This document shows positions 1 to 5,064 of a stretch of 5,064 bases of DNA, in pieces. The stretch comes from Oscillospiraceae bacterium (GTDB taxonomy: Bacteria; Bacillota; Clostridia; Oscillospirales; Oscillospiraceae): positions 1 through 5,064 of the forward strand of contig JAHHSF010000090.1 in NCBI GenBank assembly GCA_020025375.1, given 5' to 3'. Within the stretch, counting starts at the first letter, position 1; each line of letters opens with the position of its first letter. A model generated the notes under the pieces. It searched no databases, was not told where the DNA came from, and saw only the letters and a program-made list of their open reading frames with translations. The position numbers and the translations under genes are program-made.

Positions 1-320
1 GCCGTTGAAGGGTACTCCTCCCCTTCGCCAGGCCAGACTCCGGTCCCGGGCTTTGCCCCCGCCTTTTTCCGGCCCCGTCCTTTCCCTCTGGGGGTCATGG
101 CGCTCCCGGCGGGCTTGTGGGTAGCGGGGGTCAGCCCCTTATGGGGAGCGCCACCCACCATACCCGCAGGTTCCCCATTTCCGGAAAGGACCTCGGCCTC
201 TTTCTCCTCCTCCATCCCTACGGGGGCTTCGGCGGAGAGGGCATTGGTCAGGCCCTGGACCTGTTGCAAAAGGGCCTCCTGAGGATTTAAAAGCACCCCG
301 TCGGCGTTCACTTCACTCAT
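1..320 (-). CDS. Unidentified protein with disordered Gly/Ala/Pro-rich N-terminal region (5' part, runs off window)
   Basis: I do not recognise this protein. An open frame starts at the ATG at 320-318, which overlaps the eutE stop in an ATGA arrangement. It stays open for 106 codons to the window edge, so the C-terminal part is missing. The other two frames hit stops at once, and GC-rich third positions support coding. Residues 12-29 (LNPQEALLQQVQGLTNAL) could form an amphipathic helix, with L17/L18, V21, L24 and L28 on one face. An acidic patch follows at about 37-43 (EEEKEAE). Residues 46-106 are low in complexity and probably disordered: Gly, Ala and Pro make up about 39% of the visible protein. 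A basic cluster lies at 78-90 (R78, K80, R82, R84, K85, K86, K90). No BMC-domain or EutT, EutJ, EutN, EutH or PduL start is visible. Its coupling to eutE argues for a role in the same compartment. A helix followed by a flexible linker would fit a cargo or scaffold protein whose folded domain lies outside the window, but that is inference. Confidence 0.7.
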   Translation of the reverse strand, partial: MSEVNADGVLLNPQEALLQQVQGLTNALSAEAPVGMEEEKEAEVLSGNGEPAGMVGGAPHKGLTPATHKPAGSAMTPRGKGRGRKKAGAKPGTGVWPGEGEEYPST

Positions 321-1795
321 CTAGCTTCCAGCCTCCTCACCATGGCCCGGACCAATTCCTCCAGTTGGGCCTCATTGAGGGCAAGCTCGGGAGCTGCCTG
401 GCCAAAGGGGTGGGTGGTTCCCGCACCCCGCAGGTCGTCGGCCTCCTTCACCCCCCAGGCGATTCGCTTGATATTGATGAGGTCCAGGGGACCGATGTTG
501 TTGGAGCTGGAGCTTCCCCCTACCGCCCCGCACCCCAGGGTGAGGGCGGGGAAAAGGCAGGTGGTGGCCCCGATGCCTCCCAGGGAGGAAGGGGTATTCA
601 CCAGGACCCGGCTGGCGGGGACGGCGGTGGCAAACTTCTTCACCACTCCCTCGTCCTCCGAATGAATGGAAAAGGTATGCCCCGCCCCCTCCCAGTCCAG
701 AATCTCCACACAGCGCTTGAGGGCGGCTTCCTCGTCGGGTTCCACATAGTAGGCCAGGATCAGCCCCAGCTTCTCGCTGGAATATGGGTGGTCCCGACCC
801 ACCCCGTCCTCTCTCGCCACCAGGAGCCGTGCGGTGGCGGGGACTTTCGTGAGGCCTGCCAATCTCGCAACGGTCTCCACGCTCCTGCCCACGATGGCCG
901 GGTTCATGGTACCGTTGGGCCGGAGGATGAACCGGCCCAGCTTGCGCCGCTCCTCCTCATCCAGAAGGTAGGCCCCCTGGCTCTTCAGCTCCCGACTCAC
1001 CGCCTCCTCCATGGGCTTGGCCACCACGATGGATTGCTCGGAGGCGCAGATGGTGCCGTTATCGAAGGTCTTGGAATCCAGGATGCGCTTCACGGCTAGG
1101 GCCACGTCAGCGGTGTGATGGATATAGGCGGGGCCGTTGCCTGCCCCCACCCCGATGGCCGGGGTGCCGCTGGAATAGGCTGCCTTCACCATGCCGCCAC
1201 CCCCGGTGGCCAGGATGAGGCGGGTGAGGTCGCTCCCCATGAGTTCCTTCGTGGCCTCCATGGTAGGGGTGGTCAGGCAGGACACGCTCCCCGCCGGGGC
1301 TCCGGCCCCCTCCGCCGCCCTGCGGACCACGTTCACCGCCTCAGTGATGCAGTTGAGGGCGCTGGGGTGGGGAGAAAAAACGATGGGACTGCCCGCCTTC
1401 AGACAGATCATGGCCTTATAGATCACGGTGGAGGTGGGATTGGTGGAGGGGACCAGTCCCGCCACCACCCCCACGGGCACCCCGATATCAATGGTCTTTT
1501 TCTCCGCGTTCCGGGCCAGGATGCCCACGGTCTTCTGGTCCCGAATGGAATCGTAGAGGACGGTGGCGGCAAAGCGGTTTTTCAGCTCCTTGTCCGCTTT
1601 GAGGCCAAAGCCGGTCTCCTCCACAGCCATCTCTCCCAGGCGGCGGGCGTTTTCCAGGGCCGCCCCGGCCACGGCGGCCACGATGCGGTCGATGCGGTCC
1701 TGGTCGAAGGTGGCCAAAATCCTTTGGGCCTCCCTGGCCTGTCTCAAAAGGTCCCTGACCTCCTGAATGGAGCGGATATCCTTATCTAGTTTCAT
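317..1795 (-). CDS. eutE: Acetaldehyde dehydrogenase (CoA-acetylating), microcompartment-associated
   Basis: This enzyme converts acetaldehyde, CoA and NAD+ to acetyl-CoA and NADH inside the eut compartment. The 492-residue protein has the aldehyde dehydrogenase fold of the EutE/AdhE N-terminal family. PSTNPTST lies at 116-123, the glycine-rich TGGGGMVKAA at 197-206, and GAGNGPAY at 217-224. The catalytic cysteine is probably C250 in FDNGTICASEQS. The sequence resembles the aldehyde dehydrogenase half of AdhE more than enteric EutE, and it lacks the enteric N-terminal targeting extension. It instead carries a C-terminal tail: a loose linker at about 455-472, then a predicted helix at 474-491, which looks like a cargo-targeting peptide. 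I chose the ATG at 1795 because AGGAGGA sits 5 bases upstream and MKLDKDIRSIQEVR is the usual start of this group. The frame remains open to 1954, but that stretch lies inside eutL. The gap to eutL is 10 bases, and the stop overlaps the next start. Confidence 0.95.
   Translation of the reverse strand: MKLDKDIRSIQEVRDLLRQAREAQRILATFDQDRIDRIVAAVAGAALENARRLGEMAVEETGFGLKADKELKNRFAATVLYDSIRDQKTVGILARNAEKKTIDIGVPVGVVAGLVPSTNPTSTVIYKAMICLKAGSPIVFSPHPSALNCITEAVNVVRRAAEGAGAPAGSVSCLTTPTMEATKELMGSDLTRLILATGGGGMVKAAYSSGTPAIGVGAGNGPAYIHHTADVALAVKRILDSKTFDNGTICASEQSIVVAKPMEEAVSRELKSQGAYLLDEEERRKLGRFILRPNGTMNPAIVGRSVETVARLAGLTKVPATARLLVAREDGVGRDHPYSSEKLGLILAYYVEPDEEAALKRCVEILDWEGAGHTFSIHSEDEGVVKKFATAVPASRVLVNTPSSLGGIGATTCLFPALTLGCGAVGGSSSSNNIGPLDLINIKRIAWGVKEADDLRGAGTTHPFGQAAPELALNEAQLEELVRAMVRRLEAR
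329..376 (-). other. Putative C-terminal encapsulation peptide of EutE
   Basis: Residues 474-489 of EutE (NEAQLEELVRAMVRRL) form a predicted amphipathic helix with L478, L481, V482, M485, V486 and L489 on one side. It follows a Gly/Pro/Ala-containing linker after the catalytic domain. Short helices of this kind at enzyme ends are known to target cargo to bacterial microcompartment shells. Assignment here is by pattern only. Confidence 0.65.
332..337 (-). promoter_or_regulatory. Shine-Dalgarno inside the eutE 3' end for the downstream gene
   Basis: A perfect AGGAGG lies 11 bases before the ATG at 320. It is formed by two Arg codons (AGG AGG) in the last residues of EutE. The spacing is longer than ideal, so coupling through the ATGA overlap may contribute. 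It supports the ATG at 320 as a real start. Confidence 0.55.
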
Positions 1796-1800
1796 TTCAT

Positions 1801-1807
1801 TCCTCCT
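1801..1807 (-). promoter_or_regulatory. Shine-Dalgarno of eutE
   Basis: AGGAGGA lies 5 bases before the eutE ATG at 1795 and overlaps the last bases of the eutL stop (TAG at 1808-1806). It decides the eutE start against the longer upstream frame and suggests that ribosomes finishing eutL reload on eutE. An ATG at 1800 is followed by AAA TGA, but it sits too close to this site to be used. Confidence 0.85.
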
Positions 1808-2444
1808 ACACTTCCCTGGGCCGGGCCGCCACATCCAGGACCGCCTGGGCAAAGGCGGCGGCCGCCGCCTTACAGGCTGACTGGGTCCCCGTGAGGAGGC
1901 CGCCGCCGAAGTTGGTCTCACTGGGTGGCTCAAAGAGGGCGACCAGCTCCACATCCGCCGCCTTCATAGCCTCGTCCAGCCCCACCATGGACTCCAGGGG
2001 CGGGGCCACAAGGTAGGCCAGAGCCTCCCCCTCCCGCACCCCGGCAAGCTCCGAGAGGTATGTCCCGGTACGGGAAACGGTGTGGGCGAAGTAGACGACG
2101 CTGTCCTCCTCGTTGGCGGAGCGGAAGCCCTCCTCCCCCTCCAGAAAGGCCACCGCCGCCCGGAGGCCGGACTGGACCTCTGCCGGGTTGGGGCCGGCCA
2201 GGATACCAATGACCTCTCCGGCGTATTTTGTATTCGCATTGGCCGCCCCGGCGTACAGGCTCTTTCCGTAGACCACCTCCACGGCGGCGGCCTTCGTGGC
2301 CTCGTCCAGGGCGCAGTAGGTGGCATCGTCGCAGTCGGTGGTGAGAATGGCGATGGACCGGTGGTTTTCCGGCAGGTTCAGCTTCTCCGCCAGGGTGTCG
2401 GACACGTTGGCGATGGTATGGGTGGCCAGGACGGTCACCTTCAT
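1806..2444 (-). CDS. eutL: Microcompartment shell protein EutL (tandem BMC-domain, pore-forming trimer)
   Basis: EutL is a shell protein with two circularly permuted BMC domains. It forms pseudo-hexameric trimers with a central pore and binds ethanolamine. This copy has 212 residues, against about 219 in E. coli. Recognisable stretches are DCDDATYCALDEATK (37-51), VEVVYGKSLYAGAA (55-68), AGEV then GPNPAE (75-89), HTVSRTGTYLS (121-131), AYLVAPPLE (143-151) and PPSETNFGGGLLTGTQSACK (173-192). By alignment from memory, D39 and E77 match E. coli D45 and E83, which I recall as ethanolamine- or pore-associated residues. I prefer the ATG at 2444 because GGGAG lies 5 bases upstream and the N-terminus (MKVTVLATHTIANV) fits the family. 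The frame also opens at a GTG at 2459 that overlaps the eutC stop, which would add 5 residues. An alanine run (A193-A197) coincides with a GC palindrome in the DNA. Confidence 0.96.
   Translation of the reverse strand: MKVTVLATHTIANVSDTLAEKLNLPENHRSIAILTTDCDDATYCALDEATKAAAVEVVYGKSLYAGAANANTKYAGEVIGILAGPNPAEVQSGLRAAVAFLEGEEGFRSANEEDSVVYFAHTVSRTGTYLSELAGVREGEALAYLVAPPLESMVGLDEAMKAADVELVALFEPPSETNFGGGLLTGTQSACKAAAAAFAQAVLDVAARPREV
1852..1871. repeat. Perfect 20-bp GC palindrome within eutL
   Basis: The 20 bases read the same on both strands, centred between 1861 and 1862, with AA/TT ends around a GGC/GCC core. It encodes the Lys-Ala run near the EutL C-terminus. Alanine GCC/GCG codons readily make such palindromes, so a function is doubtful. 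Confidence 0.6.
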
Positions 2445-2449
2445 CAAAT

Positions 2450-2454
2450 CTCCC
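2450..2454 (-). promoter_or_regulatory. Shine-Dalgarno of eutL
   Basis: GGGAG sits 5 bases upstream of the ATG at 2444, in the 11-base gap after the eutC stop. It favours this ATG over the GTG at 2459, which would lie upstream of the site. Confidence 0.65.
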
Positions 2455-2455
2455 G

Positions 2456-3361
2456 TCACGCTCCACGCCCCCTCTCCATTTGTGCCAGCTCTACGCCGGA
2501 TGCCTTCTTCTCCAGCATTGTTTTTATCAGTTCCGCGATATGGGCCCCCGCCTCCACGGCGGTAGTGCCTTGCCGGTGGATGTTGGAGATGACGGTGCGT
2601 TTGGATTCTGGCACGCCGATTCGGGGCTCATAGGTGATATAGGCCGACATTGACTCGGCGGTGACCAGGCCGGGCCGCTCCCCAACCAGCATACAGACCA
2701 CCTTGGCATCCGTAAGGGAGCCGATGTGGTCGCCGGCCCCCACCCGGCAAAATTTTACAAACAGGCCCTTGCCGGCCTCCAGGCCGTAACTTTTGAGTCC
2801 CGCCCGGATGGCCTCCATGCAGTCGGCGGCGTTGGCCTCGATGGCGGCGGAGGAGAGACCGTCCCCCACCACCAGGGCGATCTTCGGGCTCTGCCCCAAC
2901 GTGTTTTGAATAATCTTCTGGTTTGCCTCATCGAACCGGCGGCCCTTGTCGGGCCGAGTGAGGTACTCATCCTTCGTCTCGCAAAGGGTCTGGACGGGAA
3001 CCAGGCCATGGGCGGCGGGAAAGCCCTCCTCCACCAGGGAAAAGACGGAATCCTGGGCGGCGGCGTGGTCGCACCGCATCCGCAACATGGTCTCAGTGCG
3101 GTAGCGGGTCCCCGCCCGGCCCAGGCCGATTCGGGCGGGTGTCCTTGCCTTCAGGGCCAGAAAGGCGGAAGCGTTTTGGGGGTTCTTTACCAGATACTGC
3201 TTCCGTATATCCACCTGGGCGATGTCGGCCAGGCAGCCGCCCGCTCCGGGGGTTTCGGTCATGGGGCGGTAATCCGCCCCCTTCACCTGGGGCGTGGGTC
3301 CCTCCCCCGTCAGCTCCTTGACCATGCGCTCCACCAAGGCCCGCAATTCTAATTCATTCAT
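2456..3361 (-). CDS. eutC: Ethanolamine ammonia-lyase, small (light) subunit
   Basis: EutC pairs with EutB in the adenosylcobalamin-dependent lyase that splits ethanolamine into acetaldehyde and ammonia. It provides part of the cobalamin-binding surface. The protein has 301 residues, close to the 295 of E. coli. Family blocks are present in order: RIGLGRAGTRYRTETMLR (77-94), YLTRPDKGRR (133-142), VVGDGLSSAAIEAN (164-177), VKFCRVGAGDHIG (202-214), LVGERPGL (225-232), SNIHRQGT (259-266) and LEKKASG (283-289). Residues 1-18 form a short helix that matches the known N-terminal targeting peptide position of EutC. It is followed by a loosely conserved linker (about 19-40) before the catalytic domain. 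The tail runs about nine residues past the usual end. The ATG at 3361 follows eutB by 9 bases, and the stop lies 11 bases from the eutL ATG. Confidence 0.97.
   Translation of the reverse strand: MNELELRALVERMVKELTGEGPTPQVKGADYRPMTETPGAGGCLADIAQVDIRKQYLVKNPQNASAFLALKARTPARIGLGRAGTRYRTETMLRMRCDHAAAQDSVFSLVEEGFPAAHGLVPVQTLCETKDEYLTRPDKGRRFDEANQKIIQNTLGQSPKIALVVGDGLSSAAIEANAADCMEAIRAGLKSYGLEAGKGLFVKFCRVGAGDHIGSLTDAKVVCMLVGERPGLVTAESMSAYITYEPRIGVPESKRTVISNIHRQGTTAVEAGAHIAELIKTMLEKKASGVELAQMERGRGA
3311..3358 (-). other. Putative N-terminal encapsulation peptide of EutC
   Basis: Residues 2-17 of EutC (NELELRALVERMVKEL) form a predicted amphipathic helix with L6, L9, V10, M13, V14 and L17 on one face. 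EutC N-terminal residues are established as shell-targeting in the enteric system. The hydrophobic spacing here equals that of the EutE C-terminal helix. Confidence 0.75.
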
Positions 3362-3365
3362 ATCG

Positions 3366-3372
3366 TCACCTC
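3366..3372 (-). promoter_or_regulatory. Shine-Dalgarno of eutC
   Basis: GAGGTGA overlaps the eutB stop (TGA at 3373-3371) and ends 4 bases before the eutC ATG at 3361. Spacing is short but usable, and the overlap suggests coupled translation of the two lyase subunits. Confidence 0.65.
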
Positions 3373-4735
3373 ACGCCAACAAAATGGACCCGTCGCCCGC
3401 TCGGGGGGTCAGCTTCCCATTCTCCAAAAAGCCCATTTTCTCCAGCCACGCCTGGAAGGGCGGGATGGCGGTAAGGCCGAAGAGCTCCCGAAGGCAGGCC
3501 GTCTCATGGTAGCCGGTGGTCTGGTAGTTGAGCATCACATCGTCCCCGTGGGGGATGCCCATAAAATAGTTGCACCCGGCGGCGGTGAGCAGAACGGCCA
3601 GGTCCTCGATGTCGCTCTGGTCCGCCTTCATGTGGTTGGTGTAGCAGGCATCGCACCCCATGGGGATCCCCGTGAGCTTGCCCATGAAGTGGTCCTCCAG
3701 TCCGGCCCGGATGACCTGCTTTGCGTTATAGAGATACTCCGGGCCGATGAAGCCCACCACTGTGTTCACCAGGAAGGGTTGATACCTCTTGGCAAAGCCG
3801 TAGCAGCGGGCCTCCATGGTCACCTGGTCCCAGCCGTTGTGGGCCTCGGAGGATAGCTCGGAACCCTGACCGGTCTCGAAGTAAAGGACGTTGGGCCCCT
3901 CCGCCGTCCCCTCCCGGAGGGCCAACTGGCGGGCCTCCTCAATGGTCTGGGCGTGAAAGCCGAAGGCCTCGTTCCCTTTTTGGCTCCCGGCGATGGACTG
4001 GAAAATAAGATCGGTGGGGGCCCCCTTGCGGATACATTCCATCTGGGTGGTCACGTGGGCCAGAACGCAGGTCTGAGTGGGAATCTTCCACTTCTCCTTT
4101 ACGTCCCGGAACCGCTCCAGGATTCGGGTAACGCTCTCCACGCTGTCATCCACCGGATTGAGACCCAGCACCGCATCCCCCACCCCATAGGTAAGGCCCT
4201 CCACCAGGGAGGCCAGGATGCCGTCCGGATCGTCGGTGGGGTGGTTGGGCTGGAGCCTGGCCGAGAGGGTCCCGGGCAGGCCGATGGTGGTATTGCAATG
4301 GGCGGTGACCCGAATTTTCTTGGCGGCGGAGATGAGGTCCAGATTGCTCATGAGCTTGGCCACGGCGGCCACCATCTCGGAGGTAAGGCCCCGGGAGAGG
4401 GCCTTTACCGCCGCCCCATCATTTTCCTCGTCCAGGAGCCAGTCCCTGAGCTCGCCCACCGTCCAGTTTTTGATGCGGCCATAGGTTTTTTCATTTACGT
4501 CGTCCTGGATGATACGGGTGACTTCGTCCTCCTCATAAGGGACAGCGGGGTGGTTCCGCAGGTCGGCCAGGGTCAAATTTGCCAGCACCACCTTTGCGGC
4601 CACCCGCTCCTCGGCACTCTCGGCGGCGATCCCCGCCAGCCGGTCGCCGGACTTCTCTTCGTTGGCCTTGGCCATTACCTCCCGAATGTCCCGGAAGGAA
4701 TAGACCTTTCCCAACAGCTTGGTTTTGAGTATCAC
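3371..4735 (-). CDS. eutB: Ethanolamine ammonia-lyase, large (heavy) subunit
   Basis: EutB is the catalytic TIM-barrel subunit of the coenzyme B12-dependent lyase that converts ethanolamine to acetaldehyde and ammonia; it assembles with EutC. With the GTG start the protein has 454 residues, against 453 in E. coli. The substrate-binding residues known from E. coli EutB fall at the same numbers: R160 and Q162 (SARLQPN), N193 (GLNPV), E287 (YFETGQGS) and D362 (MGCDACYTNH). Other family blocks are TRIIQDDVNE (73-82), GLTSEMVAAVAK (116-127), PTQTCVLAHVTTQ (219-231), TVVGFIGPEYLYN (325-337) and GLEDHFMGKL (345-354). I set the start at the GTG because GGAG lies 9 bases upstream, eutA ends 4 bases before it, and the N-terminus (ILKTKLLGKVYSF) aligns with family starts. 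No ATG lies nearby, and the frame upstream overlaps eutA. All catalytic residues are intact, so the enzyme should be active. Confidence 0.98.
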   Translation of the reverse strand: MILKTKLLGKVYSFRDIREVMAKANEEKSGDRLAGIAAESAEERVAAKVVLANLTLADLRNHPAVPYEEDEVTRIIQDDVNEKTYGRIKNWTVGELRDWLLDEENDGAAVKALSRGLTSEMVAAVAKLMSNLDLISAAKKIRVTAHCNTTIGLPGTLSARLQPNHPTDDPDGILASLVEGLTYGVGDAVLGLNPVDDSVESVTRILERFRDVKEKWKIPTQTCVLAHVTTQMECIRKGAPTDLIFQSIAGSQKGNEAFGFHAQTIEEARQLALREGTAEGPNVLYFETGQGSELSSEAHNGWDQVTMEARCYGFAKRYQPFLVNTVVGFIGPEYLYNAKQVIRAGLEDHFMGKLTGIPMGCDACYTNHMKADQSDIEDLAVLLTAAGCNYFMGIPHGDDVMLNYQTTGYHETACLRELFGLTAIPPFQAWLEKMGFLENGKLTPRAGDGSILLA

Positions 4736-4739
4736 AGTT

Positions 4740-5064
4740 TCACACTCCGTTTCCTTCAAATGCAAGGGTTTTGACCACCACGGGCAGCACCCGCCCCTGG
4801 GCCACTGGGGCCCCCACGTCCACATAGTCCCCCTGGGCCACGCTCACCCCATCCAGGCAGAGGAGCGGGCCGGTGAGCCGCTGAGCCAATGCCTGGCCCA
4901 AGGCCTTCGCCATGTCCTCCTCCATGAGCAGGACAGGAAAAAAGGTCGCGCCCAGCCTGGAACGAAGGCCCTCCGCTAGGCCGTCCGCCAGGCTGGCTAC
5001 CTGGCGGTAGCCAGGGGCATGGAAGCCCCGAAGGCCAAGGGCCACCTGACCCTGATGGTCGTAC
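4740..5064 (-). CDS. eutA: Ethanolamine ammonia-lyase reactivating factor, C-terminal part (partial)
   Basis: EutA is a chaperone-like ATPase of the actin/Hsp70 fold. It reactivates ethanolamine ammonia-lyase by releasing inactivated cobalamin so that fresh adenosylcobalamin can bind. Only the last 107 residues are present; the start and the nucleotide-binding lobes lie beyond base 5064. Recognisable C-terminal stretches are VLLMEEDMAKALGQALAQR (about 44-62), PLLCLDGV (65-72), GDYVDVGAPVAQGRVLPVVV (77-96) and the ending KTLAF (97-101), a conserved EutA terminus, plus six extra residues. An internal GTG at 5045 is not the real start, because the frame stays open to the window edge. The gene ends 4 bases before eutB, matching the usual order of reactivase next to lyase. 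Confidence 0.93.
   Translation of the reverse strand, partial: YDHQGQVALGLRGFHAPGYRQVASLADGLAEGLRSRLGATFFPVLLMEEDMAKALGQALAQRLTGPLLCLDGVSVAQGDYVDVGAPVAQGRVLPVVVKTLAFEGNGV
4745..4748 (-). promoter_or_regulatory. Shine-Dalgarno of eutB
   Basis: GGAG lies in the last codons of eutA, 9 bases before the GTG at 4735. It supports the non-ATG start of eutB. Confidence 0.6.
4993..5014. repeat. Perfect 9-bp inverted repeat within eutA
   Basis: CTGGCTACC (4993-5001) and GGTAGCCAG (5006-5014) are exact reverse complements separated by four bases. They would form a strong hairpin in the eut mRNA. There is no U-run after it on the transcribed strand, so it is not a standard terminator. It lies in EutA codons for about PGYRQVAS and may simply be coincidence. 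Confidence 0.6.

Noticed and set aside
97..282. Plus-strand small open frame opposite the unknown gene
   Set aside because: The minus-strand frame has a start coupled to eutE, a Shine-Dalgarno and operon context. The plus-strand one has no such support.
365..1099. Plus-strand open frame of 244 residues opposite eutE
   Set aside because: It is Gly/His/Pro-rich with no recognisable domain and is explained by GC-rich codon bias of the real gene on the other strand.
1792..1800. Two-codon minicistron ATG AAA TGA just before eutE
   Set aside because: The ATG is only a base or so from the AGGAGG site, too close for initiation, so it is probably a chance by-product of the A-rich spacer.
1852..1871. 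20-bp GC palindrome as a regulatory or protein-binding site
   Set aside because: It falls within conserved EutL coding sequence and is explained by a run of alanine codons. No paired element or intergenic position supports an operator.
1796..1954. Longer eutE beginning at 1954 with 53 more residues
   Set aside because: The extension overlaps the well-supported EutL C-terminus, is a Pro/Arg/Ser-rich shadow translation, and lies before the good Shine-Dalgarno and the family-typical MKLDKD start.
1930..2466. Second minus-strand frame of 178 residues inside eutL
   Set aside because: Its Gly/Arg-rich translation is typical of an off-frame reading of GC-rich DNA, and EutL fully explains the region.
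3953..4774. Plus-strand open frame of 273 residues opposite eutB
   Set aside because: Highly conserved EutB codons on the minus strand account for it. The plus-strand translation is Gly-rich and lacks any family feature.
4736..4825. Longer eutB beginning at 4825
   Set aside because: The 30 extra residues are the shadow of the EutA C-terminus. With the GTG at 4735 the catalytic residues match E. coli numbering exactly.

Overview
The window is the middle of an ethanolamine utilisation (eut) bacterial microcompartment operon. Every gene lies on the minus strand, so transcription runs from high to low coordinates: eutA (3' end only), eutB, eutC, eutL, eutE, and then the 5' end of an unidentified gene that leaves the window at base 1. 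I recognise the five eut genes directly from their protein sequences. Composition is GC-rich. EutE is of the Firmicutes/AdhE-like type, and the order A-B-C-L-E is the clostridial/enterococcal layout rather than the enteric one. I infer a high-GC gut Clostridia member, for example of the Oscillospiraceae (Flavonifractor-like); the genus is a guess.

Layout: 5064-4740 eutA C-terminal part; 4735-3371 eutB (GTG start); 3361-2456 eutC; 2444-1806 eutL; 1795-317 eutE; 320-1 unknown gene, overlapping the eutE stop by 4 bases (ATGA). Gaps between genes are only 4, 9, 11 and 10 bases, each with a Shine-Dalgarno sequence. The window is therefore one tightly packed, probably translationally coupled transcript. 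There is no internal promoter, terminator or EutV-type antitermination hairpin pair, and no non-coding stretch longer than about 11 bases.

How the genes work together: EutB and EutC form the adenosylcobalamin-dependent ethanolamine ammonia-lyase, which makes acetaldehyde and ammonia. EutA exchanges damaged cobalamin out of the lyase. EutE oxidises the volatile acetaldehyde to acetyl-CoA. EutL is a pore-forming shell protein of the compartment that contains the pathway.

The most noteworthy observations are two. First, a short helix with the same hydrophobic spacing (NExxLxxLVxxMVxxL) sits at the N-terminus of EutC and at the extreme C-terminus of EutE, which suggests both enzymes use one targeting handle. 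Second, the gene after eutE begins with a possible amphipathic helix followed by a long Gly/Ala/Pro-rich, charge-segregated region that I do not recognise as any standard Eut protein.
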